Program-made: the position numbers and the translations under genes | Notes under the pieces: generated by a model | What the model was told of the DNA's origin: nothing | What the model saw: the letters and a program-made list of their open reading frames with translations, nothing else | The model's database searches: none | Source of the DNA: Chrysoperla carnea | Taxonomy: Eukaryota; Arthropoda; Insecta; Neuroptera; Chrysopidae | DNA length: 64,000 nucleotides | Assembly (NCBI RefSeq): GCF_905475395.1 | Contig: NC_058337.1 | Location: 99,380,368-99,444,367, forward strand | Direction: 5' to 3' | Shown here: in pieces, positions 12,301 through 25,600 of the stretch | Numbering within the stretch: position 1 is the stretch's first letter | Layout: every line of letters begins with the position of its first letter

Positions 12301-15300
12301 GAAAAACCAAGCAAATGAACTCCTCAGTAAGTATCCTGACGACTTAGAAGAAACATCAGGGAAGGAATATATTCATTTACATTATCTACTTAAAGACATC
12401 TAAGCAAATTTTGAAGGTATACGCTCGGCAAAAAACACATGTAATCTATTGTATTCACGAAATCTGCAAGATGTTTATCCTAATATAGATATTACTCTAC
12501 GTATTTTTTTTGAACATCCCAGATAAATTGTTCAAGAGAGAGACTTTTTCCACCCTGAAATGGTTAAAAAATAATTTACGTTCAACCATGGGGCAAGATA
12601 GACTTAATGCTCTTTCATTATTGTCAATGAAGTTGAATTAGTGCAAGAAATTGATTATAAAGATACCTATATACAATCGACGTTATTTCGCGCAAACTAA
12701 AGCCAGGAAGAAGAATGTGATTCTATAAGTGATTATTTAAATAAAATATTAATTATTTATTTTTGAAAAATTGTATTTAACTTTTAACAAATTTTATAAT
12801 TTATATTTGAAATTATATTTAATTTAATAAAATTTAATCCATAAAAATTAAAAAATACTTTAAAATTAGATCTTTAATTTCAATTATCACTCTTTGGAAA
12901 CTGATAATAGAATATTAGGATTAGGATACCAAAAAAAAAAAAAAAAGAAAAGAAAAATGATCACTACCTGACAAAGAAAAAAGGGCGGCATATCAAACCG
13001 TACCTAGGGCGGCTTCAAGCCTATATCCGCCACTGCCTGGAGCTAAAAGTGACTTTGTGAAGTTACAACAACGGTTCACAATTTGAGACACAGTAAAAAT
13101 TCCGGTCAAAAGTACAATGTTTTCCGATGCAAACCTTAGATCAAATTTAATATAGGCAGAAAAAAATAAGAAGTAAAATTATACTTACATCGGTAATATA
13201 GTCTTCTCCACGGATTATTGATCTTCGAACTAAGCTTTCTTTATGGGATTGTTTAAGTAATTCTTGCGCATTTTCGCCTTTGATAAAAGCAACAGTTTCA
13301 GTATGCACTTGTAATCCATTACCAGCATCTTTACTTAATGTTTTAATTTTAATTTGGTATACACCATCGTCTTTTTGTGAAGCAAAAATAGTGAATCCTA
13401 ATTGGAAATTCATATGCGAAATTTCTTCAATTCCATGCCATAAATCGTTGATTGGATTATATACTTGAAATGCGGTGTTGTGTAAAGTCATTGTCTTTAT
13501 TTTAAAATCAAATTTCATATTTTTATTTTCTGTATTGTCAATTTTGCCATAAATGGTGTAGATGTGTGACAGTAATTCAGGCATTCGAATTGGTACTCCG
13601 AAATCGGTTGGCATAATTCGTTCGTATAAATATGGAATTTCAAGAATTTGATTATGTTCATTTGTATCAATGTTAACTCCTAAATCTTTAATAATATCGA
13701 AGAATCTACGTGGAGTTAGTGTGTCCTCCACGTAAATCATAACAACTCTGCCTTCGCGTCTTACTATGAGCTCAACATATTTTGGAGCGGATTCTTTGGA
13801 TTTAATATCATTATTCGTTGGTGTAACAACACCAAAATGGAAGGAAAACATTTCTACATCAAAACCATAAACACGTGACATTGTTCTTGAACGAATGGTG
13901 ACATCATTTCCAAACGAATACATAGTATCAATTTTTCCACCAAGTCCAGATTCCTTATCAATGAAGTCTTTTACAAATATTCCTTCATTTTCATATGCGA
14001 CTATTGGATGACGACTCATTCGTAAAATGGCACGCGCTATTTCAATAATTTGTTTTTCATTATTTAAAACATATTGAAGATGGGTCATTGTTACCAATGT
14101 ATTGTAATGGAAATTGTAGAAACGCTCATTATTTTCAACTCGCATTAACCAGTAAAGCTGCATGAATCGATTTAATGTTGGCTTTTCAGTTCGTACATAG
14201 ATATCATACGCAATTGTTCGTAAACCAATATCTAACTTACGGTCACTGAGAATTGGCCAGATATATTTAATCATTAAACTGGGATTCTTTTGGAATAATG
14301 GAGCTACTGCCCATAACGCTAAAGAACGTAAATTGCCATGAAGCGGCAATTCACCGGTTAGAATTGGAGCTAAAATATGAATTACCGATTCCATTCCAAT
14401 ATTGCCTAGCGCATGTAAATAAAGTACTCTTATGTTATAATCTTGAGAAAGTAGTACTTTTTTCAAAAACAATATCTCATATTTGTCAAGTACCGTTGAA
14501 TTTTCTTCAACTCCTAAGTATGTGCGTTTGATTAATGTAGCATAAGCAAGTACACTAGCTACATGAACACGACTACCCTCCGTATCAAGTCCAAGCATAT
14601 CTTCAAGTTCGGTTAATAACTTTTCGTTTGGACAGCGTACGTGAGCTGGTAAATCACGAAGTACTAACACAGCCATTGAATCATCAATCTTCTTTTTACG
14701 AATTAAATTTCGGAGTAGCAAAGCTGAAGATCGTGTTCCAACATGAGGTAATAATTGAACGAATAATTTAAATGAAACCTGCGATTTTTCTTGTAATAAA
14801 GCGGAAATATGTTCTAATGTTGTTAAATCAAAGTTTTCTAATTTATCGTATAAATTTTGTAAAAGGTGCATTAATTTTGAGTCGGGTTTAGTTAACGTTA
14901 GATGATTTTCCTGTAACACATTTGCTAATTGATCTAACCAAGCATGAATTTTTGGTATTAAAATATCATTATTATATTTTGCTCGGCCACCAGTGATGTC
15001 AACATCAGTCAAAATTGGTCCATCTCGGCATTTTGAGAGCGGATCTTCGTATTTTAATGAACGTAATACCAATTGATTGCTAATTATAAATGGATTTGTG
15101 ACAGCAACTTCTTCAACAAACGTAAATCGTTGATGTACTTTAAGTGATTTCATTTCACTGGTTGCTCTAAATTTTGCAATAACAATATCACCTCGTGCTT
15201 CAATCATTTCTATGCGAGCGTTCTTGTCCTTTTGGTTTATTTTATAAATCCGGTTAGAGTCAACATCCAACAAGTTCGCGTTTCTTTTTAAATTGTAATT

Positions 15301-17639
15301 GTCTCCACATTGCCTTGGGTCGGCTGTCTTAATAACCATAATATGATCGTTTCGTGGTAGCACATCGTATGTAACGTTGCATAAACCATAAATGGTTTGT
15401 TCTCTTGAATATTCAACGTGACTTTCTTTTCGATCAAAGGTTGATAAAACTTCAGTGTTAAACTGGAAAATTGATGCAATTGACTTTTTAATATTGTAGG
15501 ACCATTCTTGGTCATTTGAATCAACCATCACAGCGGTTACAAGTTTGTTACTGTCATATTTAATTGCGAATGGTAGGGAAAGTGCTTCAGCTTCTTTTGG
15601 AATTGTGACGTAAACATGGTTAGTGACACTTTCTTGCATTGGACCATTTTCAAGATCAAAAACGATATTATCCAAACGAACCATTAATGTGTCTTCTTCA
15701 TTCTTTTGGACATGGACTTTAGCTTGAAGTTCATATAATGAAGCGTATGATGCTGGTTGGTCTGTTTGTACGGTAACATGTGACTCATATTTAAAAACTA
15801 TTTCTTTTCCATTTGTAAAAAAATAATTTTGTGATGCGGTTGCACTACTCAAAGCAATGATACTAAGAACAAAAGCTGAAAAGAAAATATTTTTAATTTT
15901 GACGCATCAAAGTTATTTATACCTAAACTGTACATCATAAAATCCTTATAAGAGGTTTGGTTTTCAGTACCCTATTAATAATTACTTTGATAGACTTGTA
16001 AAATCCGTCATTTATAAAGAAAAATGCGTAAAGAAAAATGGGACTTTCATTTTCCGGATAGTTGCGATGTAGGTAATAAAATTGTTCGAATTTGCTGGCT
16101 ATTTCACTCTATTATGAGTCGATTGGTAAAAATTCCATCTTTCTAGCATGTATAGAACAGAAAATCCTGATTTTTGGGTGCCTTTTCGCTAGCTCTCTTA
16201 AAATTTAACAATCAAGCACTTAAAAAGCAATTAGGCCAATTTCCGATGTACTAATGCCGTTGAATGTTTTTTTTTTGCCTATGAACGAGTTATCACAATG
16301 AATTATTTACTACAATAGTGTTCAAGAAAGCGAAAATATAATTTTGAAAATTTATAGATAAAAATTAGCCAAATTTTTATTTTTATTAGCATTCAGAAAA
16401 TGATTCGAAATCAAACGGATCTATAATAAAAATTTAATGTATAAATTTAATTAATAATTTTTCAATTTATTTTTCATTTGCTTTGGAATATCTAAATGAA
16501 ATTAGGTATAAGGTAGAAATTTGTGTTATATTTATGAGGCATAGTTTAAAAAACTATATGGTATGAGGGTTGTAGAGCTAATAAAACAAAAAGAAGTACA
16601 ATTCGGTCAAAACTTAAAAATTCCGTGTTTTACTATTCATTTTCTCTGCTTGTATGACTCGCAGGAAATCCGTTAAAGTATCAAATTGTAACGAAGTATG
16701 AAACGACAATTTCAAAAAAGAATCATTTTCTTCGTTAACAGTTGCTCTAAAGCCTCTGCATAATTATTAATCTCGCAGATGCATGATAAAATCGTAAAAA
16801 TATGGGGAAAAGCAAGAATTTAGAAAAAAAAAATTCGCATTTTAACTGTGTTTTCTCGTAAAATTTCAAACGTATTAGACCCATTTTTTTCGTTTTATCT
16901 TAGCTCTACAACTTTCTATTTTCTGTTTTTTATTAAAATGATTTGTTCTTTTTTTTATTCTTTTGCAAAAAACCGATATTTTACAACTTTCTGATTTTTT
17001 TTATTCAATTTCTGACACTCCGATTTTTTCAAAGTATGTAATCTTTTAAATTTCGAATATGAATTTAGAGAGCATCCCACGCTTACGCTCGAAATATTAA
17101 ATTTTACAATTATAATTAGTTTATATCTTTTAGTCCTCATAAATAGAGCGAATTTTCGCAGTTTAAAACAATAATTTATTACTTATTGAAATAGTTGTCA
17201 CGATCCTCGAAATAAAATTGTATATTCAGGAATTTCTTTTAAAAAATATAATTTAAAAACATACAAAAGTCTTAAATTTCGGTAAATATCGATATTTGCA
17301 ATTGCAATGGTTGGAATGGTTGCAATTTAATTTCAAGTATCGTGGTATTAATTTCAATCACTATGTCTCAACTCGAAGTTAACAAAAATCGTTATAATAA
17401 TTTATTATTCTATTTTTCTAATAATAAAACAAACAATCCCACGCTTTAAAACATTTAGATTAAGAATTACAATTTTTTTGTACCTTTTACTTCACGTTAA
17501 TTAAGCGTTTTTCACAGTTTAAAGCAATAATGTATTATTAAGTTTTTCTTTAATAGTAGAAACAGTAAATTATGGAAAATTTTCAAAAGTTAAAAATAAC
17601 TATTGAAATAATAAAGTACATACCAAATATAGGACCCAT
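9319..17639 (-). CDS. Vitellogenin-like lipid transfer protein, gene B (complete)
   Basis: Four coding exons on the minus strand: 17639-17624, 15875-13189, 12038-10800 and 9657-9319 (stop TAA). They sum to 4281 nt, i.e. 1426 aa, in frame across GT-AG junctions. The N-terminus reads MGPIFAFVLSIIALSSATAS, a signal peptide whose first five residues plus one base come from exon 1. Exon 2 (residues about 6-901) is the vitellogenin N-terminal module with a long helical region. Exon 3 (about 902-1314) has conserved blocks such as EVDKLGVITFDIKGTRSEEQ and the opening of a von Willebrand D-like module. Exon 4 continues it (EIIPEGHEFVIKVNN, then QNFDGHC) and stops where canonical D domains have GLCG. 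Typical insect vitellogenins are longer (about 1700-2000 aa) and Ser-rich; this one is neither. Introns 2 and 3 contain a dead hAT element and a family A repeat. An LLTP-derived non-yolk role is possible. Confidence 0.9.
9823..10332 (+). repeat. Dispersed repeat family A, copy 1 (diverged), in intron 3 of gene B
   Basis: This shares with 37068-37626 and 40838-41490 the landmarks CCCAAGTTTGTAACGCTTAA, GGTATAGGTGTTCAT, CGTTAGAGATAGAACAAAAG, TGTTTGAAACATTTTTTCGT and the terminal GGTATTTCAACAATTG. It is the most diverged of the three long copies and has no coding capacity. Confidence 0.65.
12190..13035 (+). mobile_element. Fossil hAT-family element in intron 2 of gene B
   Basis: Ends are CAGTGCTGCATTTAGG (left) and, reverse-complemented, CAGTGGCGGATATAGG (right). 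Flanking 8-mers CCTCGAGA and CCTGGAGC agree at 6 of 8 positions, a decayed hAT target duplication. Inside, translated plus-strand fragments at about 12535-12640 match the hAT C-terminal dimerisation region (ERSFSTLKWLKNNLRSTMGQ, DRLNALSLLS). Other fragments lie upstream (EETSGKEYIHLHYLLKD). Frameshifts and stops make it dead. It sits inside the intron in the orientation opposite to the host gene. Confidence 0.65.
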
Positions 17640-17690
17640 TGTTGAATACACAGTGTTAAATTCACCAAAAGGTACTATAATAATGAATCA

Positions 17691-17710
17691 CTTTTATATT
17701 TGCTTTTATA
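17691..17710 (-). promoter_or_regulatory. Double TATA box of vitellogenin-like gene B
   Basis: TATAAAAG occurs twice on the minus strand (17698-17691 and 17710-17703), 52 and 64 nt upstream of the ATG at 17639. The proximal box matches the spacing in gene A and the distal box matches gene C. The 5' leader also shares CCTTTTGGTGAA with gene C. Confidence 0.6.
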
Positions 17711-17944
17711 TTAAATATTTGATATGATTTTAGAAAAAAAAATTTTTTAACTTTACTTATAATTATTTACCATAATAGAGACTTATTTATTAATAATTTG
17801 CGGGGTCATAATAAGCTATTTTTTATTTCTTAGTTCATAATATTGATAAATAAAAATATGATCTTGAATTTATTGCATTTCAACGAAAAATATTATTCAA
17901 TTAATTTAAAACACTATTATTAGGTCAGCATGTTAATTTGTGGA

Positions 17945-18275
17945 ATCTTCCTGTAAAAATTACAAGTATCTCTTAATCCAAATCATATCTAAATCTGTCA
18001 AATGGAGTCATATGCGTAAGATAAGTGGAAAAATAATTTTTGTCTTTTCTAGCAATCAGGATCCTTAAAAAATTTATTAATTGTAATTCATTTTTTGTGC
18101 CAGAGGGGAGAAACATGACAGACTGAAAATATGAATAATAATTAAAAAATTTTTAATGATCCTGATTGCTAGAAATGACAAAAATAATTTTTACCCTTTT
18201 CTTATACGCATGTGACTTTATTTGACAGACATAATACATTTTACTTAATTCTAATAATTTTTATAGGAAGATTAC
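17945..18275. repeat. MITE-like inverted repeat
   Basis: Arms pair across a centre near 18110: ATCTTCCTGTAAAAATTA with TAATTTTTATAGGAAGAT outermost, then TGTCAAATGGAGTCATATGC with GCATGTGACTTTATTTGACA. The innermost pair is TCTAGCAATCAGGATCCTTA with TAATGATCCTGATTGCTAGA. There is no ORF. It lies just upstream of the gene B promoter. Confidence 0.6.
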
Positions 18276-18679
18276 ATTTATTTATAGTTATTTCTTCAGT
18301 AGCTTATGCAAAACGTCCTTGAATAGCAGTGTATTCCAATTATGGGTGGCGGGCGAAGCGATTGTTTTATACTGAAAAACAATCTTAAACTATAATTTTC
18401 CTATTATTACACCTATGAATAGGTACTTTCATCCTAGCTTTTAGGTAGCGATCTTATTTTTACATTTGAATTTGGGTTTATTTGAAAAATGAAGCGTTAT
18501 CTTTCATATAATCAGTCTATAAAAATGGCTGGGTAACGATTACCAAACAGACTAGTACATCATTAATTTATATTTTTAGAAGTCATTCTAGTCAAAATAT
18601 ATGCAGAAAAAAACGCAAAAATGGTAGGGTTGAAAGTTGGAATGTGAAATGAAATTTTTAATTCAGTATAATTTTATAT

Positions 18680-18960
18680 TTTTTAACCCCCGAACTAAAA
18701 AAGGGGTGTTATAAGTTTGATCGCTATGTGTGTGTGATCGCTATGTCTATCAGTCTGTTTGTTTGTCTATCTGTCTATGGCACCGTGGCACTGCGGCGCA
18801 TAAACCGATGAACCGATTTTGATTTTTTTGTTTCGTTTGATAAGTAATTTAACGGAGAGTGTTCTTAGCTATATTTCAAGTGCGAGTTTAGGGTTCCGTA
18901 CCCGGAAAATTTAAAAATTGGCTATGATCCCCGAAATCGGTTCAGTTTGTAAGAGGTTTT
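18680..18960. repeat. Dispersed insect repeat, copy 1
   Basis: Contains AACCCCCGAACTAAAAAAGG, AAACCGATGAACCGATTTTG and GCGAGTTTAGGGTTCCGTAC. A reverse-complement copy lies at about 50760-51070 in intron 3 of the TTC14-like gene. Confidence 0.55.
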
Positions 18961-19505
18961 AAGGGAAAAGTTAATTTAAAGAAGAGTCTTCTTAGGGCTC
19001 TAACGGTTAAGGTCAAGACTCAATATACCTATGGTGCTCATTTACACAAGTAATAGTGCTGGAATGGATTACTCAGAAAATGAACAAAAATTTTTTGAAG
19101 ACGTTTTTAAAAAAATTTCAAGCATGGTTTAATACCAAAATGACCACATTAGTGTCTGCCCAGTGTCTCCCCATTTTTGACATTTAAGTTAAAAACGGTT
19201 TTGGTCGAGAACCTTAAATGCCACAAACAAACAGGTACAATTTTAGGTTTTTCTTCAAACCTGAAAAGTTGACCACTTAAGTGGTCATAATTACGTTTTA
19301 ATTACGAATACCGGACTGTTCAAGAATTTCTTAGACAAAAAATGTACCACTTGACGGCCCAGATTTTTTTTTTTTTTTGGTAGGCAAGCTACTCAGGGAC
19401 TTGATGCGCAACAAGTTCATCAGTTTTCAGATAAATATCTCACGAGGTATTTTCACAGCCACTCTTTCAGGTAAATAATAAAGTACATAAATAGCATTCA
19501 AAAAT

Positions 19506-19511
19506 TTTATT
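19506..19511 (-). terminator. Possible polyadenylation signal of gene C
   Basis: AATAAA on the minus strand lies about 118 nt downstream of the stop at 19629. Position is plausible; the AT-rich context makes it weak evidence. Confidence 0.3.
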
Positions 19512-19628
19512 TAATTAAAATAATAATTAACAAAAAATAAAAATAAACAAAAACAATTTTTAAATAAATTTATAATTACAAAACAAACAAAAAATATATT
19601 TGGAGTATTCAACAATCAGAATTCATTT

Positions 19629-22600
19629 TCAATTTGTACGATCCTTAATAAATACAAACGCTAAGCCAGAGCTTGTTAATGCAATTTGTTTTTGATTTTT
19701 TTCACTTTCAACACAGTGTCCCTCGAAATTAAGTGCTTGAGTTGAAGGAGTCATTGTTCTAATTGTTCTACCATCATAGATTATATGTAGACCATGCATT
19801 CTAGTAGAGAACATCATCATTTTTGGTGATTCAACCATTAAGTAATTCCATTGACCTTCTTCTGTGTATTTTCCAACAACTGGTGTAACCATAACATTAT
19901 TTACTTTCATGACCAATTCATGTCCTTGTGGCATGATTTCTAATGTATCAGTTCCTATTTTTACTTGGATTGCCTAAAATTAAACAACAAGGAATATATT
20001 TTAAAAGGTCACGAATTTAAAAGAGGTTTAAGAGGTTTAAAATGCTCAAGTATTTATTAACCACTTGTGTTCAAATTCTTCCACGTGTTATCGAAATTAA
20101 GTTTTTTGTACGTAGGGGTGTGTACATAATTTAGTGGTATCATAAACTAACATTATTACATCCAGCGAACATGTTATGACTTCGTGATTTCGTTCAGCCG
20201 AAAAGTGGAAGGTCCATGATTCGACTTTCAACAAGTTTTTTCATACTTTTTTTAATTTAATAATATTATTTTAATCAATAGTTATCAGAAGAAAGAGAAG
20301 TTTGAAAAGCGTAAATTAAATAAGTGAATATAAAATTTCTAACTCACCAATGGTCGGTTACCATTTACTTTTTTAACATAAACATCATAAAGTTCACGTT
20401 TATCTGTACTTCCTTTGAGATATAAGGTCCATTCATTTGTCATTTCAGATCCTCGATAGTTGCCATTCTTTGTCAAAACATGTTCTTTAGAAATAACACA
20501 TTGTTCCATTGAGGTTACACTATCAATACTACCCCATTTCCAAATAGTGAAGAAAATGTTTGCCAATGAAATATCGTCCAATCCCCAGTAGCTCCATTCA
20601 TATTGTGGTAATCCTGTATAAACTTCAGTGTAACGTGGTGTATCAACTGTTACATCCCATTCCTTTCTGAATACTGGAAAAACGACATCCAAGTGCATTG
20701 GCATTACATTTGTTTCAGTTTTAGTTTTTCTTTGGGCATACATTGAGTAGTGATGACGTAATGTATTAAAATGATATAAAACCATTTGTACCATTCTGTT
20801 TTCTACGTCATTGGCGGTAACGTCAATCACATAGTGATTTAAGCTTGAATGTGCGACTGCACATTCAACTTTAACAGGAGCTAAGTATTTCCAAGCTACC
20901 ATTTCTGGTCGGCATTCGTCATAAGTTATTTTACGTTCTTTTAAGATGCGTTCTTGTTCTTCGCTACGAGTACCTTTAATGTCAAAGGTAATGACACCTA
21001 ATTTGTCAACTTCACCAAGTGATAAAATTAATTTTGAACCAAAATGATCTTCTTTCATTAAATAACGTAAGTCAATATCAAGTTTACGTTCCTTGTTTAC
21101 TTGATCATTATGAACGATCCACCATTTGAGTACTACATGTCGTTGTTGCTCAGAAAAGTTTACATTAAACTTCGAATTGTATGTAGCAAGATTGACGTTT
21201 TCAACTGATTTTGTTGCACCTTCTACATCAATTTCATAACCAAATGATTTTAAATCACCCTTTTGTTCACTTGATGAACGTGTTGTCACATTGAATTCAA
21301 TATGGTCAAAAGTTTCCAGTGGTGTAAAACGAACGCCATAACCATGAGATCCGTAACCTCTTTGGAAAAGAGATGATAAATATACACGTAATAATTCTAT
21401 TGAAATAAAATTGTCACGATCCATATCTTCGGTTTCGATTTCTTGAAGACGTGTAATTAAACTACCTCGTGATACATCACGATCACAATCGAATACTTTT
21501 ACTTCAATATGATGTCCAAGAGTGTTGCATTTTGTGTCATAGATTTTGTCCTAAAACAATTAATTAAAGGCAATTAGAAACTAGTGTAAAAAAACCATTT
21601 TTGTACTATTTACATCCAAAACCAGTTATGCATATGCATCCATAACTAGTTTTGGATGTAAATAGTGCAAAAATGCAAAATGGGTGTATTATAATAAATA
21701 AAAATAATAAGAAGTAGATGAAAATATCGTGGTTTCCCATGGATATAGCACACACACAAAGCATTTTCACCTTGTTACGTGACAGTCTTTGCCAGTTTGC
21801 TCACCATGGCAAGCCGCGTTAAGGAACTTCGTTCCAAAAAGTCGTTATAATATTTACACTTACATTTGTAATGTAGTCTTCTCCTCGAATTATTGATCTT
21901 CGTACTAAACTGTCTTTATGGAATTGGGAAAGTAATTCTTGTGCACTTTCTCCTTTAATATAGGCAACATTTTCGGTATGTACTTGTACTCCATTAACAG
22001 CCTCTTTATTAAATTTATGAACTTTAATATTGTATACAGTTTCTGCATTTTGTGAAATTAAAAGGCTAAATCCAAATGAGAAATCAATGTGTTTATTTTC
22101 TTCAATTCCATGCCACAAATCGTTGATTGGATTATAAACTTTGAATCCGCGATTATACAAAGACATAGATTTTATTTGGAAATCAAATTTCATATTTTCT
22201 TTTTGTGCAGTATCCATTTTGAAATAAATTGATTGAATGTGTGGAAGCATATCGTACATTCGAATTGGTACTCCAAAATCGGTTGGCATAACTCGTTCGT
22301 ATAAGTATGGAATTTCAAGAACTTTGCTGTCTACACTTTTTTCAAGGTTAATTCCTAAATCTTTAACAATATTTAAAAATGTTGGTACTGATGGTTCGTC
22401 CTCAGCATAAGTCATGACAATTCTGCCTTCATGTCTGATAATAAACTCAACATATTGCAATACAGATTCCTTATCATTGGTACTGATAGTAGTGGGTGTA
22501 GCAATTCCAACTTGTAGGGTTAACATTTCTGTACTATGACCATAAATTCGTGACATTATTTTGGTACGGATATTGATGTGACTTCCAAAAGAATATAAAT

Positions 22601-25600
22601 TATCGATTTGTCCACCGAGACCAGATTTCTGATCAATGAAGTCACTTACAAAAATACCTTCATTTTCATATACGACAATTGGGTGACGACTCATTCGTAA
22701 AATGGTACGAGCTATTTCCATAATTTGATTTTCATTATGTTGAGCGTATCGAAGTTGGGAAATTGTTACCAATGTATTGTAATGGAAATTGTAGAAACGT
22801 TCATTAGTTTCATCACGCATTAACCAATAAAGTTGCATGAATCGATTTAATGTTGGCTTTTCAGTTCGTACATAAATATCATATGCAACTGTTCGTAGAC
22901 TGATATCTAATTTACGATGACTAAGAATTGGCCAAATGAATTTAATCATTAAACTGTGATTTTTTTGGAATAATGGAGCTACTGCCCATAAAGCTAAAGA
23001 ACGTAAATTTCGTTGAACTACCATTTCACCGGTTAGGATTGGAGCTAAAGTATAAACTACTGATTCAAATCCAACATTAGCCAAAGCATGTACATAAAGT
23101 ACTTGGATGTTATAATCTTGGGAGGTTGTTAATTTTTTCATAAATAATTTGTTGTATTTGTCTAGGACAACTGATTTTTCATCAAATCCTAAGAATGTAC
23201 GTTTGATTAATGAAGCGAAAGCAAGTACACTAGCACGATGGACACGACTGCCTTCTTTACCAAGTGTAAGCATATCTTCAAGTTCGATTAACAATTTTTC
23301 ATTTGGGCAATGTAAATGAGCTGGTAAATCGCGAAGTACTCTTACAGCCATTGTTTCGTCAATCTTTTGTTTACGAATTAAATTACGGATTAACACAGCA
23401 GATGATCTTGTTCCAACATGAGGAAGTAATTGAACGAATAAATTAATGTTACGCATTTCTTTAGGCGAACTTTGTGATTTTTCTTGCAATAAAGCGAAAG
23501 TATGTTCCAGTGTACTTAAATCGAAAATTTCTAATACTGCATACAATTTTTGTAGAAGTTGTAATACTTTAGAATCGGGTTTAGCTAACGTAATATGATC
23601 TTCATGTACTAAATTTACCAATTGATCTAACCAAAGGTGAACTTTTGGTACTAAAACATCATTATTGTATTTGGAACGTCCACCAGTGATGTCAACATGA
23701 GAAATTAATGGCGTTTCACGGCATTTTGATTGTGGATCTTCGTATTTTAATGAACGTAATACCAATTGATTGGTGATTACGAGTGGATTTGTAATAGCTA
23801 CTTCTTTAACAAACACAAATCGTTGATGTACTTTAAGAGATTCCATTTCGGTTGTTGCCCTGTATGGTGCTAAAATAAAATCACCTCGTGCTTCAATCAT
23901 TTCTAAACGTCCTTTGTTGTCCTTTTGGTTTATTTTGTAAACTCGATTAGAGTCAATATTTAAGAAGTTTGCATTTCGTTTTAAATTAAATTTATTATCA
24001 CATGGTCTTGGATCGATGGTTTTAACAACGGTAACGTGGTCTTCATGTGGTAACACGTTATACGTAACGTTACATAATCCATAAAGGGTTTGTTCTCTTG
24101 AGTATTCTACATGACTTACTTTCCGGTCGAATGATCGATAAACTTCAGTGTTAAATTGCAAAATAGACGCAATAGATTTTTTAATATTGTAGGACCATTC
24201 TTTGTCGTTTGTATCAACGATCACAGCGGTTACAAGTTTGTTACTGTCGTATTTAATTGCGAATGGTAGACTAAGTGCTTCAGCTTCCATTGGAATTGGA
24301 ACGTAAACATTTTTGTCAGTTTTAACTCGTAAGGGACCATTTTCGAGATCAAATACGATATTATCCAAACGAACCATTAATGTGTCTTCTTGACTCTTTT
24401 GAACATACATTTTAGCTTGAAGTCCATATAATGAAATGAATGAGGCTGGTTGATCAGTTCGTACGGTAACATGTGATACATATTGAAATTCTACTTCTTT
24501 TCCGCTTGTAAAAAACTCATTTTGTAATGCAGTTGCACTGCTCAAAGCAAGTATGCTTAAGAGCACAGCTGAAAAAAAAATGTTTACTTTTAATATTTGA
24601 TAATAAATATATACATAATTATATTATCTAACCAATATTACATGAATATATATCAGAGTGCTACCCTAATCAGGTAGAAAGAAGTACCTCCTAGTATTAT
24701 TTAGATTTTAAAAAATTTAGAATGTTTTATGATAAAAAAATGAAATTAGGTATATTGCCTCTGTGCGTAGTCATAGCAGGGAGAGCTACATCGATTCGAG
24801 CGCTTCTAGTGGATAATTTTAGCGATAAAAGAGGCTGTTATGACTAATTTCCAATTGTTTATTTGTAAATGGAGGAAATGTGAAGATAAGAGACGAAATT
24901 GCATAAATAATATTTTTTAAATATAAATTAACATATTTTATAGTTAGTCATATTTGCACTCGAGTCAAACTATACGTTGGTTTTATGTGTCTAGATCATA
25001 TAGATAATACCATAGAGCTGTATAGACATAGGAAGCGCAATAAGTGAATATAGTTGATCGCAGTGAGAGAGGTAAAAAAAAGATATAAGAGAGACTAAAA
25101 TAGCTATATACACCTACTTTATCTGTCTCTCTACAGCTATATTCGCCTAATTATCTGTTCTCTTTCTGCTACGATTAATTGTTTGGCGGTGACTTTGCAT
25201 CTCAGCTCTATGTAGTATTATCTCTATGATCTAGATATATATATTTCTGCTTGTAACCTTAACTTTGATAAACGAGTTGTTTTATTAAGTAGTAAACCGA
25301 GATGATAATGGCCTGCGTCCTTCGTGGATAGCCAATATAACCTTATCTAAACAGAGAAGATAAAGTCCCGAAAAATTTAAAGCAACTTTATTGGATCTTT
25401 AATTATGAAACCAACAAAAAAGAGAATTCGTACATTTCTTTTTTCCCACCACTTCTTTTCCTTAAGTAATTATTATAACAGTAAATTTAATTCAACCTTA
25501 AAAACACTTGGTATATATTTCTTTCTACATTATAAAGACTTTTTTGTCAAACTTTTAAATACCTAGACCTAGGACATTCAAACACCGTTCATGCAATGAA

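Larger units (their letters stand above)
17711..19505. other. Spacer between genes B and C
   Basis: No gene is seen. It contains a MITE-like inverted repeat at about 17945-18275 and a dispersed repeat at about 18680-18960. The rest is AT-rich DNA without recognisable content. Confidence 0.6.

Noticed and set aside
12039-13188. Functional transposase in the vitellogenin-like intron
   Set aside because: Fragments are scattered over frames with stops, and the element is under 0.9 kb.
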